Assembly: GCA_949825045.1 (NCBI GenBank)
Contig: OX463836.1
Coordinates: 8,635,829 to 8,699,828 of the forward strand
Length of the DNA stretch: 64,000 nt
Source of the DNA: Argyresthia goedartella
Lineage: Eukaryota; Arthropoda; Insecta; Lepidoptera; Argyresthiidae
Direction of reading: 5' to 3'
In this document: positions 1 to 13,800 of the stretch, one piece after another
How the letters are laid out: each line of letters opens with the position of its first letter
How positions within the stretch are numbered: the first letter of the stretch is position 1
Translations under genes and position numbers: made by a program
The notes under the pieces: model-generated
Databases searched by the model: none
The model's input: only the letters and a program-made list of their open reading frames with translations
Told to the model about the DNA's origin: nothing

Positions 1-1135
1 TTTTCAGTCAGCGCCAAGTGTTACCTCGCGAGCGCCCCAGACCGCGGCGTGGTACAATCCATAAATACATAAATATAAAGAATATATAAAAAATAGGTAA
101 CAATAATGGTAAATATAGATATGGCTGTTATATATGACACATACAAAAAGTTAAATAAATAAGGTTAAGAGCTTTATTTTGGAGTGCTACCCCACACACG
201 GCGCGGCATATGTCATAGATGGTCTAACAAGTGTGGAGTAGATACTGTAAATGTAAATAAGTAGGGCCTTACCACAAAAAAATAAACGACTGTTTAACAC
301 TTGTTTTAAACGCTGTTTAATATTTTTTGTGGTAGCACGGGTAGGTCTATGTCTGTTTAAGACCGGCTTTAAGGCCTTTGATGCGTAGTATGTTGCCTCC
401 AGTTCATTTTACTATCTAGGATGCCACCGAGATATTTTATTGCACTATTCCATGCGTTTTATGCCCATTTATATCTCGATGGTACTCTGCATTTTCTGGT
501 GAACTTAATGGCCTCGGTTTCGGTGTCATTATCTGTGAGCTTCCATTTAGTGAAGTACGCCTGTAATCATTTAAATGATAATTAGGGACGACTTATTAAA
601 ACGTAAGCGAAGCAGTGTCGTCGGCGAAACAAGCTAGGCTTCTTCTTGTTTGGACCGGGATATTATTGAGATATAGCAGGAATAGGTAGGACCCGAGAAT
701 AGATCCTTGTGGAACTCCGGCTGGGATTGTACGATCGTCTGATTGTTAAGATAATCTCTAACAAGTTTCACCAGGCCAAGCGGTACCTCACTCTATACTA
801 GCTTGTATAGTAGGTCGTTATAAAGACGGTATCAAAGGCTTTTTCCAAATCTAACAAGAACACACGTGTTGTTTCACACTTAGAGACGATGACTGGCGTG
901 TTCAGCCTTCAGTTCAAAATTATTTCGGAATCCGAGCTAATTTTTGTGTGTGTTTTGTAACTGCTAGAATGCGTGAATAAATAAGCGATTCGAATAACTA
1001 GCTTAGCGATGAAAGTAGGCAAATGGGGCGACAGTTGGTGCCTGGCTTTGGTAAAGCTATTATTTTGGCCGTCTTCCATGTGTCTGGGAAATAGGACAAG
1101 CATTCGTTATAGTTCTTTGTCAAGAAGTCTTTGTC
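1..1135 (-). pseudogene. Decayed LINE reverse transcriptase relic
   Basis: On the minus strand, broken frames give a Jockey-type order. At about 1110-900 is FPDTWKTAKIIALPKPG. At about 860-660 are the KAFDTV and [13 protein letters not shown] region and remnants of a DD-type active site. At about 560-420 is WKLTDNDTETEAIKFTR followed by a YLGGILDSK-like segment. Many stops and frameshifts are present. An imperfect foldback around 266-345 may be a small separate insertion. The far left, 1-60, resembles the LINE C-terminal YxxxVWG motif. Confidence 0.6.
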
Positions 1136-1229
1136 TTTTTATGACAATTGTTAATGCATAGCGTTGTGCAAGCCATCATCCCAAGGTGCCTTTCGGAGTT
1201 TGAGATAGCCAGGTGTAGTCTTAGTCCAG

Positions 1230-1595
1230 GTGAGACTCCGCTTCTTCAGTCAAAAGAAGGCTCGCCTTAAGCTTTGGAGAGAAAGTTTGGTTGGGATCGA
1301 GATAGCTGCTAAGCCGGCTGAACAACTCCCGCCCGGAGGCAAAGAGAAGTGGCCAATATGGAAATGTCTGAACCGATTGAGAACAGGAGTAGCACGCTCT
1401 AGGTACAACCTACATAAATGGGGATGTCTGTACGGGAGTACAAAATGCGAATGCGATGAAACGCAAACATCAGCCTATTTACTGCAGTGTCCTTTGTGTC
1501 CACATACATGCATTCCAGAAGACCTCGAAGACACCATGCCACGAGCTATAGAACTCGCAAAGTTCTGGCTAAAAAGGGTATTTGACAAGACCTGA
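1230..1595 (+). pseudogene. LINE C-terminal fragment, opposite strand
   Basis: 121 codons open to a stop at 1593-1595. LNRLRTGVARSRYNLHKWG followed by Cys residues in CECDETQTSAYLLQCPL matches the zinc-finger C-terminus found after the RT in many insect LINEs. There is no 5' part, so it is a truncated or broken copy, lying just downstream of Wee1 exon 9 in the next intron. Confidence 0.6.
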
Positions 1596-1683
1596 AAGGG
1601 TTACTTTATCACCATCACACGACCAAGAAGAAGTCAAAGCTCTAATCAACTCCCTCTCTCCTGCAATAGTTTAGCATATTTAC

Positions 1684-1811
1684 CTTCAGCAGCTGGTTGA
1701 ACTCTCTGGACAGATAGGGCAGATCGGGCAGCTTGCCGTCGCGTATGGCGTGCCACTCGGGCCCGTTCTTGGGTAGCTCGCCGCCCCCCGCCACCTCGTA
1801 CAGCGTGAGAC
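1684..1811 (-). CDS. Wee1: Wee1 exon 9 (C-lobe, last exon in window)
   Basis: Acceptor GTGGCAG and donor GTAAAT at 1683. 128 nt encode [20 protein letters not shown], then the segment up to FNQLLK, matching the Wee1 C-lobe around LPRNGxxWHxIRxG. Ends in phase 0. No later exon was found between 1 and 1683; that stretch is LINE debris. Confidence 0.9.
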
Positions 1812-4800
1812 CTGCCACACACATTACAGTTACATACATATCATACATCACAAATGCAGGGGGCACTTTTGTTCTGTCTTGAGCTGATTCGGACGCCGGC
1901 GGCTGGACGTAAGAACAGCATTTAAAACATATTGTAATATTTAAGTTTAGCTACAACGCACAATAAATGACGAGTTAATAAATCTCGACAACACAATACT
2001 ACCAATAGAAGAATAGTTACAAATCTGCTACTTCAATTGGTCATGATGGCAAAGGATGACAAAAAACAGAGCACGGGAATAAGGAGAACATCGTGGCTCT
2101 CTAACATTCGGAAATAGACCAGTAAAGCCGGCGTCGAAGACCTGTTCCGCCTGGCGAGAGACCGAAAGGGTCGCACTCACCCAACGCGAAGATATCCGCC
2201 TTGGTGAGGTGAGAGGTCTTCATGCAGCACCTCCTTGGGCAGGTAGCGGCAGCCGCCCCTCCAACTGCGTACCCTGCCAGGGTCTCCTAATATTTGTCGC
2301 ACTCACCGAACGCGAAGATGTCCGCCTTGGTGAGGTGCGAGAAGTCCTCCTGCAGCACCTCCTTGGGCAGGTAGCGGCAGTCGCCCTCCTCCACGTGGGG
2401 GGACGACAGGCAGGTCACGAGGCCGAGGTCGCCTGCGGACACCGAAAATATCAATTAACAATTTAAAACACTTCCGACACATTAATGTAACCTTATGAAG
2501 AGGCTAAAATTTGGTCCACTTGTTAGGCTGATAACTTTCGCCGATCTTACAATTGTGATGGCTGCCGAAGCCGTCGTCACAGTTCCCGCCCTGGCCTGTC
2601 GCTGTCTAGTCTGGTAGTCACTCACCGATCTTGTACTTGTGTTGGCTGCCGTGCCCCGGCGACACGTCGTCGCTGTCGCCGCCCTGGCCTGTCGCTGTCC
2701 TCTCGCTGTCTAGTCCGGTAGTCACTCACCGATCTTGTACTTGTGTTGGCTGCCGTGCCCCGGCGACACGTCGTCGCTGTCGCCGCCCTGGCCTGTCCCT
2801 GTCCTCTCGCTGTCTAGTCTGGTAGTCACTCACCGATCTTGTACTTGTGTTGGCTGCCGTGCCCCGGCGACACGCCGTCGCTGTCGCCGCCCTGGCCTGT
2901 CGCTGTCCTCTCGCTGTCTAGTCTGGTAGTCACTCACCGATCTTGTACTTGTGTTGGCTGCCGTGCCCCGGCGACACGTCGTCGCTGTCGCCGCCCTGGC
3001 CTGTCGCTGTCCTCTCGCTGTCTAGTCTGGTAGTCACTCACCGATCTTGTACTTGTGTTGGCTGCCGTGCCCCGGCGACACGCCGTCGCTGTCGCCGCCC
3101 TGGCCTGTCGCTGTCCTGTCGCTGTCCTCTCGCTGTCTAGTCTGGTAGTCACTCACCGATCTTGTACTTGTGTTGGCTGCCGTGCCCCGGCGACACGTCG
3201 TCGCTGTCGCCGCCCTGGCCTGTCCCTGTCCTCTCGCTGTCTAGTCTGGTAGTCACTCACCGATCTTGTACTTGTGTTGGCTGCCGTGCCCCGGCGACAC
3301 GTCGTCGCTGTCGCCGCCCTGGCCTGTCGCTGGCCTGTCGTTGTCTAGTCTGGTAGTCACTCACCGATCTTGTACTTGTGTTGGCTGCCGTGCCCCGGCT
3401 ACACGTCGTCGCTGTCGCCGCCCTGGCCTGTCGCTGTCCTGTCGTTGTCTAGTCTGGTAGTCACTCACCGATCTTGTACTTATGTTGGCTGCCGTGCCCC
3501 GGCGACACGTCGTCGCTGTCGCCGCCCTGGCCTGTCGCTGGCCTGTCGTTGTCTAGTCTGGTAGTCACTCACCGATCTTGAACTTGTGTTGGCTGCCGTG
3601 CCCCGGCGACACGTCGTCGCTGTCGCCGCTCTGGCCTGTCGCTGTCCTGTCGTTGTCTAGTCTGGTAGTCACTCACCGATCTTGTACTTGTGTTGGCTGC
3701 CGCGCGCCGGCGACACGTCGTCGTCGTCGTAGCCGTCGTCGCTGTCGCCGCCCTGGCCTGTCGCTGGCCTCTCGCCGCCCTCGCGCCCGCACATGAAGAT
3801 GTTGGCGGGCTTCACGTCCATGTGGACTAGGTGAAGGGAGTGGATGTAACTGTGGGGAGGAAATACAGTGTATAGTTTTAAGCGCCATACTGGAAATGGT
3901 GAGTTTACTGAGAGAGCGATAAGCCTCAGATACACTAGGAGCAAATGGAGCAATATAATGAGGAGCATGTCCCCAAAAACTATGTGGTATGTCGCGAGAC
4001 ACAAGCCACAGAGACGTGCGCTCGCGCCCGGGAGCAATGAACATGTCGCGCGTCACGTAAATGCGAGCGAGATAGCGAGCCAACGTAGCAGGTACATACC
4101 GCTGTCTCTAAAAACAGAACTCGCTCTTAATAATTTTGTAATAATTTATACCTTCATATTATTTAAAATAATTAATACTGTAATATTAAATTTTGTAGTA
4201 GTTGAACTCAACCAATTTTTAAAAGAGATCTAAAAAATAATCTTTGACCATTTCTTCGCACTCCTTCTCCCACAGAGGTCCAGTGCAGGAAGAGGCAACA
4301 AACTACGTTTACTAATTACGAGTATATGTAAATATCTCCAGTAAACATAACATAACATAGGTTCACGCCTTTTCCCATGCGGGGTGACAGAGGCACAGTT
4401 GTGCCCACTTTGAGCCAGTTATTCGATACTCCATTTTGTGTGATAGGGGGCTAGCCCATCGCCGCAGCTATGGAGTAATGAAGTTTTCCTCGCGATGTTT
4501 TCCATCACCGTTAGAACGTCCTTAAGATAAATTAATTATCTCATTGGTACATGAAAGGAATCAAACCTGCATCTCCTGTGTGAGAAGCAAGTGTGAAACA
4601 CATTAAACCGCGGAGCTCACTTATCGCCAGTAATAAATATATTTCGACTTGACTTGATTTTCACCACACCTATATATTGCTTCTGGCCTCACACGTGGGA
4701 ACCAGAAACAGCAACAAATAGAAACATCTAACACCACCAATTAAGTACCTATAGGGAAGATTAGCTTAAACTTGTTTTGTAGAGGATGCCGTGTTGTTCA

Positions 4801-7800
4801 ACAACAAAAAAAGTTCCATGGATATTTCTCTGACTCGAAAGTCTGCTCAAAATTCATAATTCTTTATTGCACACAAATATTTCACCAGTTACATTGAAAT
4901 AAAATGCAGGTAAAAAAGGCGAGCTTATCTCTAAAAAAAGATTTCTTCCAGCCAACCAAGGCATCAAATGAAATTGTATCAAAAGGGAAGGCAATAAAAT
5001 TGCTATCAATAAATTTTTAACCACAGATGAACAAAACGAACAAAACAAAACAAACGCAGAGTAAGTAAGCAAAGATGCTTACTTACTCTGCGTTTGTTAC
5101 AGACACTTAGCGCCCTCTACGTGGAACTAGTTTGACAGTTTTCTTCCCAATAAACTTTCTGCAACTTAAATTTTCTAATCCCTGTCACCCTCAAATGGAG
5201 TATTGAATAACCAATCATAGGCAACTGAGTACACAAATTGCTACTAGCCTTCCCTACGATGGTGTTGCCATGGTTTATTAAAATCGGTTCAGTGGTTATC
5301 TATCAGACTAATAAGGATCCAAGTGAACTTTTTACACTTTTAGGGTTTAATTAATGTCGACTTTACACACGAGGCGGTATTATTCACGCGAGTCGTCGGC
5401 GAGCGCGAAAAGGTAGTCGAGTGTCTAAAGACGAACTTTGCACACGAGTCCATATTATTCAAGCGAGTTGTCGGCGAGCGCGAAAAGATAGCCGGGTGTC
5501 TAAAGACCAACTTTGCACACGAGGCGGTATTATTCAAGCGAGTCGTCGGCGAGCGCGAAAAGGTAGCCGGGTATCTAAAGACCAACTTTGCACACGAGGC
5601 GGTATTATTCAAGCGAGTCGTCGGCGAGCGCGAAAAGGTAGCCGGGTGTCTTAAGACCAACTTTGCACACGAGGCGGTATTATTCAAGCGAGTCGTCGGC
5701 GAGCGCGAAAAGGTAGCCGAGAGTCTTAAGACCAACTTTGCACACGAAGCGGTATTATTCAAGCGAGTCGTCGGCGAGCGCGAAAATGTAGTCAAGTGTC
5801 TAAAGACCAACTCGTATCACAAATATCAATGTACTATCAATTTAAAGTATGTATATTTGAATATGGACACTCACGCAAGCCCGTCCGCTATATGCGCCAA
5901 CAACAGCAACAGCTCGGGCTCCTGCAGCGGCCCGCTGCTATCGAGAATCTGTTGGAGGGAGCCCCCGTCGCAGTACTCGTTCTGTATGATCATGTGGTCG
6001 TCCTCCGCCCAAGCCGAGTAGTATCTGTGAGGAAATGTTAGGCGGGTTATGTTCGGCGCCTCTTGGTGGTGGCTGGTAGCCTGGTACTTTTGCACAACAT
6101 AGTATGAAAATGGTGAAATTGAAATTAGATTTTTTTTAGACATTTATGTACATACTGCGGCATTTATGTGTGTTTAATATTTATGCTTCGGAACGCACCT
6201 CCTCTTGTTGCGCGACTCGGAACGGAAACGGAACCGCAGCTGTCACTCGTACCAACGAGATGAAAAATTGGAGGTTATCTTATCTTGTCGGGAGAAAAAA
6301 CATGTCTGCTCAGGCGTCGGGCCATTGATTGTATTTCGGTGTAACAATTATCTAACACAGGCGTCGGGCCTGGTCGGAGTGTCAACCATAGTAATCGTCG
6401 GGAAATAAGTAGATTCACGTCAGCGGAGTGAGTGATCCGTGTTGTGATTGGACATCGTCGTATCGGACGGCGACTCCTCGTGTCGGCAGGCAGCACGCCG
6501 GCGACAGCGTCGGGCAGCGAATAGTGAGATTCAGTCCATATCCTACCCAAACTTGTGCTCCTATCCCGCATTCCTGCCTCGAATCGAGCTTTCGATTTCC
6601 GGTGTACGGCGGCAAGGTAAAGTAACAATCAAGATTCACTTTTCTCCCGTGCTGGCAAAAACCCAGCCCCTCAAGATTCCACGCCGTTCGGTTGAGGCGT
6701 GGAATTAAACAATGTGCTTGCTGATAACATACATTGCTTCTGGCGTAACAGTAGGTTTCCCTGTGTCATGGGTCACAAACATATAAACATTCAGTTTAGG
6801 TTACCACAACCTAAACTGAATAGCTCCTGTTATTTTTTTCCCTCCTATCTAGCCGCTAACTCGAGTACTGTAGTTAACTGCACTTGTGTAGATACTCTAG
6901 CTAGTGTGAAGCAACTATGTCTACGGCCAGGAAAATTATTAGCGATTAAAATTTCATAGTTATCTGACAACAACGTGATCATGTTTTATTTAACGAATAG
7001 TTTTCAAGCCTATAAGTGAAGTAAATAAGGCTGCGGCATAGAATATGATGGGTTTTCATTTTCAGTGGCTATGGATATTTACCTGACAATGTGAGCATGC
7101 CTCCCAAACGCCGCCGACCCCGCCACGGGACTGAACGAACGCGTCACTGCGTACACGCATTCTTCCAGTTTATTGATGCATTTCATACCAACTTCCTACA
7201 CACTGCTTACATCCTGGTAATTCTGTGCCATGTTTAAAGCATTATGACTGTATGCGGCAACCTATTTGAAAGCCTTGGAGTCTTAGTACCTACCAAATTC
7301 TCAGGCACATTTTCAAGCCTACGGGTGCAGTTACTTTTACGGCTGTTTACCTGACAACATGCGCATGTTTCCCTAAAGCGGCATGCGCGTACACCTCGGT
7401 GAGGGCCGCCCGCTCCGCCGCCGAGCCCGCCACGGGCCGCAGCGAGCGCTTGACGGCGTACACGCACCCGTCCAGCTTGTTGATGCACTTCGACACGCGC
7501 CCGAACTGGCCCGTGCCTATTACGCCGAGGTCGATGAACTCCACGTTGTAGCGCGATATATTTGACTCCTGGGGGAGGGGCAAATATTTAGATTAATATC
7601 ATGCTGGGATATAAATTTCTTCCGGTGCCTCACTTGGACACCTCGTGGGTCGACACAAACATTTAAATCATTTTTTTTTATTCCTCCTGGGGATTTGAAC
7701 CCTTTTGAGGGGGCAGATTGGCCGAGATTCAAACGGGATTTGAGGAGGCAGTACCTCAAGCGCTATATTTGAGTATATACAAGCGTATGTGTGTGTAGCT

Positions 7801-10800
7801 GAGATATAGAAACTAAATAGTTCCACCTTTTGCTAAGTTCATTGTGTGACCCAAAAGCAATTACATATTAAAAAAATCGATGAACAATCTACAGGAAATA
7901 TGTTTATTATTTATGTGAGTACTCTCTCTCGGGTATTTATTTATTAACAATATCATCGTTCAAATATAAACCCCTGAGGTCACGGCAATCACTTAACCGA
8001 AACCTAAAATCTCCCAAAACGGTGGAATGATTCTACAATGCAGTCTTTTTATCGATTTTTTACAAATGAAATTACTTTTGGGGTACCCTGTATATGGTTC
8101 AGAGCCATTGTATGGTTGTCTGTGGTAAAGCCCTGAATAAACTCACTGTCCTACTGACGCGTCGAGGTCGAGAGCGAGCGATTCCTCCGGGTGCCAAGGT
8201 AACCTTGCCGGGCAGTACCAACAATTACAACGTAGTAGAGAAGGCGGACTCACCCTCAATCTCTTGGTGGGCTGTTCCGGGGGGGAGTCCTCCCCCCACG
8301 TCGGTGTTTTGGACAACGCCCGTTTTTTCTTGTTCAGCGCTTGACCTGCAAATAGAGTAACACTGTGAGGTGCGAAGGTTAAGAATCAGTTTAAAACCGC
8401 GATCGAGGATACTTCACTACCCCAAACATGGTGATATTAGTAACATACACATTTATATACAGGCACATACACTGATCGTGGCCCCACACTAGGATACCCT
8501 GTTGTGGTAACTGGAAACAGCAACGTCACACACGACATCCAACCTGGCGATTCTATTAATTTCAGGGTTCCGGTCCTTATAAAGGAGAAAAGGAACCCTT
8601 AATAGGATCACTTTGTTGTCCGTCTGTCCGCCAGTCACAACCCTTTTTGTCAGGAACGCGTGCAGCTATCAAATTGAAATTGATATCAATGACTCTGTGA
8701 TGAAATGATATCTGTGAACCCTTGGAGCTATGAAAAACTCAAACTTCTAGATACACGTAATTAAAAAATACCGCTGTTTATATCCCAAATTTGCTTCATA
8801 TTCGCAAAACCAGGGTAATTCCGGTTGACCTAGGATCATGAAATTTGGCAAGGTCTTACAGCACAGGTAAAGGGAAAATCCGAAAACTGTACATTTCTGT
8901 CTGTCTGCCTGTCTGTGTGCCTATACATCTGTCAATACCCTTTTTCTCAGCAACGCGTGAAGGTATCAAGTTGAAACTAATATCCAATTGCTCAGGTCTA
9001 ATAGGTCTAACTCTTGGTGCGCAAGTCCGACTCGCACTTGACTGTTCTATTTCTTCCTTTTCAGCCAGTTAGCTGATCTTGAAGAATGGTTGTGAGCCCA
9101 TCACCATTTGCGTCACCAGTGTTGCCGTTCACTCAGTACGAGGGCGAAACTGATTGTTTAGAACTGGCCACTTGTAAATAATATAATAAAAAAAGAAATT
9201 AAATTTACATTTTCAAAATTGAATGTTTTGCCAATATTATTGAGTATGTTTTTTATTCATTTGTCGTTTGCTTTACGATTTGGCGGCAAATTGAAAATTG
9301 TCTGTGTCACTTCAGCATGAATTTAACGCGATAAAATTTTAGTGCAATGATTTTTTATGACTTTCGATGTCATTTAAGTCAACAAGAAAGTTATTACTAT
9401 ATGTATATGACATATATAACTTCGATTGGCATTTCACGATGAAGCCCCATCGCGTGCCACTGTTTACAACAGGTTTAAAAAGTTTAAACGTGGTCGCACT
9501 AATCTCACCGATGATCTGCGTAGGGACGGCCTTCTACGGCGACGACTGAAGATAACATCAATGTTGTGCGGCATATGGTAGAGACTGACAAAACAGTGAC
9601 CTATCAGCAGATTCGGGCAAGTTTAGGCATCGGTATGAGCCAAGTGCACAAAATCCTCCATGAACATTCAGCGGTTAGGAAGCTTTGTGCCCGGTGGTTA
9701 CCTCATGATTTGACCGCGGCCCAAAAACTCCGTCGTGTTGGTTGTTGCCGTGAAATGGTTCAAAGATTTAACGGAGGTGAGTCAAATGCTGTGTTCGACA
9801 TACTTACGGGTGACGAAAGCTGGATTTTATCAAATAATGCCCCATAGCTTGTCATGGCACCGAAGCAGGCCAGCTACTCAGGTGAGCGCTATGGGCGTCG
9901 TGGTGTGTTTGCTTACCGTCAGGTGTGAAGGGGTTGATGTTGGCCACGGGCCTGCGCGCGAGCCTCGCCGAGTCATCTAAATCGTCGGGTGGCAGGCTCC
10001 CCAATGCGGAGTCGTCGGACGGCGGGTGCAGGTGGTGGGACGAGCCCGACGGCATGCCTGCGGAGAGTTAGTTACATTGATCAATTAAAGTAAAGTAAAT
10101 TCGTTTATTCACAAAAAACAGTGGTTTCCCTGTCTCCCAAATTAGGGTCTCCTATGTCAGTTTCCTCCCGTTTTTGTCAATTCGTCTTTGTTGCACAGTG
10201 CACAAGATTCTTCATTAACATTTATACACAGGCACATATATGGATGGCCCCATACAAGGATACCCTGTATCGTGGGTAGAACTAGAAACAGCGACGTCAA
10301 ACACAGATAAACATCCAGGACCTGGGATTTATTATTTACTCCTCCCCTCCCCAGCTTTGCTCCGGGACCTCTCGCATGGGTCGGGTGGCAGAGAGTCGGA
10401 CCGCAGCGCCTCAGAGCTCTTAAAATACATATTAGCCTGGAAATAGTGATTACAACGTCATTTCACTGTCACGCAAAATGGACTATTAAGGTGATACGAA
10501 AAAAAAATGGGGCTTTTTTCGAATCCATTCACTCCACCATGAAGTCATCTACAGATTTGATTTTTGGGTTAACATTTATTGAGTATTTGATTAAGATTTT
10601 CACTAAAGGGAAACGCGATTGGATGAAATTTTCTCGATAGAATTTAATTACGAAAACACCTCTAAATTGTTTTATTTTTTCATGTAATTCTGAAATCCCA
10701 ACTAATTTCATAGTGGAACTGCGTTCAAAATGTAGATATTAAGTATTCGCAAAATCTCCTTAAAAAACTTTTTAACAAAATAGTGTAGTTTATTTTTAAT

Positions 10801-13800
10801 TACTTTTTCTGTGGTTAAGCGGTTTTTTAATTTTTTCCCGACTCCGTCCCTCTCACACTGCGGGTCTTTCCGCCTGGAGTAACGGGGACCTTTGCACGGA
10901 CGAGGTAGCGCCTGTGGGCACAACTGTGCCGAGCCACCCCGTAAGGTAAAAGGCGTGACGCTGTGCTGTGTTGCTTGTTTCGTTGGGCTTACCATAAGTG
11001 ACGTTGATCTTGGGCGGGAAGAGTCGCGTGCGCAGCGGGTTGTGCGACGGCGTCGAACATTTCTCCAGCAAAGTCTTTGGGGTGTGCGGACTGTCGAACA
11101 ACCTGCGCGAGACAATAGCATACAGTTACAGATAATGCTAGTGGAACGCTTATTGGCGCGCTGGTTAGGGCAGAGCTCCTACTCAACTTCACGATACAAA
11201 TCACGATTATTGCAAGGTTTTATGCTATGTTTTGACAGGGAAAAAAAGTATGAAAGGCATAGTTTTTGTTAGTTTTCTAGCGATATCATTCGCTAGCTAT
11301 TTTTAACAGGGCATCCCAATTTGACTTGGACAGTAGATATATGGACCACGCGAGTGTGAACTGCGGCACTGAACGAAGCCTAAAATACAAAATGAGCGTT
11401 GGATTTTGTTGTTCTTACAACACAAAAGATAAAAGGGGCTTCGCTTCGCTCACCCCTTTATCCTTCAGCTACCCTGACCTACCACTTCACCAAGACAGTC
11501 GTTATCTAGCCAATAAGCGTTGGCTAAACTATTCAGTAATTATGTCGCTCATTTCAGGTAATTCCACTGTTCATGGTCATTCGCCGAATTCAATTTGATT
11601 CGCTCGTATTATTATTACCTCTTTTAAAATGATGGCACCGTCAATGTGCCGTGTCGTATAGTTACCATCGGAACTTAGAAATAGCTCAGTCGCATGTTCC
11701 TTAAATTCCAACAGCGTGATAATACTACGTAGTACATTTACATATAGTTTTGCAAGGCTAGCTACTAAGGAAAGTATACTTATTTTTTACCCATTATTGT
11801 TTGCTACCAAATCAAATCAAAGTCTCCATAAAAGTTTGCATATTGACCATATATTGACAAATCCTTTGTTATGTTAGCCTACACAATGGTGGAAAAGGGC
11901 ATAAAATACCGGTTTTCATTTGATAGAAACCGGTTTTTGGCCACGTGTATCGACTTGTCCGTAAATATTTTCGAGACGCAAAAAATCGTTTTTAACGGCG
12001 AAATGCCTGTATGACTCAGAAAATATTGTTACGGTCAGGTTTCGGGTAGACCAAAGTTTTGCGCGTGGGATGAAAACATATTTCCGATAACAACAAACAA
12101 ATTAGATATTTTAAATTAGCAAATCCCTCAAGGAACATTCATTTTGGAAGAAATTATTATTTCCATATGGTGTGGCAGAGGCATATTTAGAGCCAACGCT
12201 TAGGCAATAATTCAACACTCCATCTGTATCTAGGGTAAAATCACCGGCTAAGCGACCAGCACCGTTTTATGACTATTGAACGAATTATCCTCAAAATTTT
12301 GTTTTAATTCGCGCAACAAACGGCATATGCTAGGTTTGCTTTCAATTCTAAAGTTGAAGCTGTCATAGAACTTTGTCAGTTGCCATTGGAAAATCGACTG
12401 TGTGAAGGGGGGAACGAAAAAAAAACCTTTTCAAAGGTAATATATATATAATACTTGACTTTATACTACTATGATGTGAAATATATGTTACTAAATGTTT
12501 GTTGTTGAGCAATTTGCTTGGCTGGTCGGCAAATAGGTCCGCGTTTAACGTCAATATTTGGTTTCCGACCACGCGATCGTCACCTCAAATAGCTTAATTA
12601 TAAATTACAATTTTGCAGAATACAAAGAAATAATAACCATTTTGTAATTTAATACCAGATTACGGTCACCAATATAATAATAATAATAATAATATGTTTT
12701 TATTCAGACAACAAAGATCCATATTGTTAGTTTTATTTTATAAACTAATATTAGTACCTACACATTTATTAATTAATTAATTCATTTAATTTTATTATTA
12801 TTTGTTTATATTTTTGTTATTTGTTATTTGTTTGTTATTTGTTTCTCGCGGTAAGTTTGACTGTCCAATGTTGTAACGTTGGAGAATCAAACCTCCATGA
12901 GATCACCCTGAGAATAAGGTTGGTTCTGCTCCAGGTTCTGTCGACAATAGATATCTGACGCCAATATAGGTTGCAGCCTATATTAACATTTATGGGTGGC
13001 CATGAATGAGACCTGCTTATATATTTTTATCATTAAGGTTATAAAACAAAAAAAGTAATTGAAATGTGCATCCGCTTTTTGCGAAAGGTTGGCAATATTT
13101 AAAATGTTGGACCTCTGGCCTAAAATATTGCGCGAATTCGCTCATCAGAATGCAAATCACAATAAATTTCTACAATTGGTACAAATTAGTGCCATAAGCA
13201 ACATTGTTACATGCAGCATCCGATTCGCTCCCGTATCTGGGTACAGTCGTAACCTGATGACCGTCAGTTCCTCGACAAGAAATATTTTCATTTCTTTCAG
13301 TGTATTTAACTTACATTTTAGACAATTTATATAGTTTAGATGAATATTCCTGGCTTACAGTTAAATAGTATTAAGTAATAATATATTTTTTTATACCTTC
13401 AAATCCAATTAACATTACCCTGGTTTTCAACAAGGTGGGCTCTAAAATAATAATTATGTAGTTTAACACTACATTATGGCTGATTATATCATATATAACT
13501 TAAAACGTCTGCAATAATTGTGATTTTAATTGAAATTCATATATCACATTCCGATTACGAGCTACAATTAAATTCCTCAGTAAACTATTACAAAATATCA
13601 TTGTTTTTGGCTAATTTATGGTCTAATGTTATTACTTATTATATACTTATTTCCTGCAATCACATGACGTTTATAATAAAACGTCTTCATTAAAGAATAG
13701 GAAATAATTTTCAACAAAATAATTATTTTAGTTAATCTGCTGTTTATTGTTAACAAGGTTGATATGTATTCCAACAATAAGTTTATTTTAGGTTTCAACA

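Noticed and set aside
1..60. Possible tenth Wee1 exon on the minus strand (GC-rich with a GTAACA donor-like string)
   Set aside because: There is no acceptor nearby, the phase does not fit exon 9, and the frame YHAAVWGARE resembles the LINE C-terminal motif, so it belongs to the LINE debris.
2631..3796. Series of near-identical 64-65-codon plus-strand ORFs
   Set aside because: They are antisense shadows of the 104-bp Wee1 donor array, not a peptide family.
5340..5810. 156-codon minus-strand ORF with a 25-residue repeat
   Set aside because: It exists only because the 75-bp unit is divisible by three; no splice borders, no homology.
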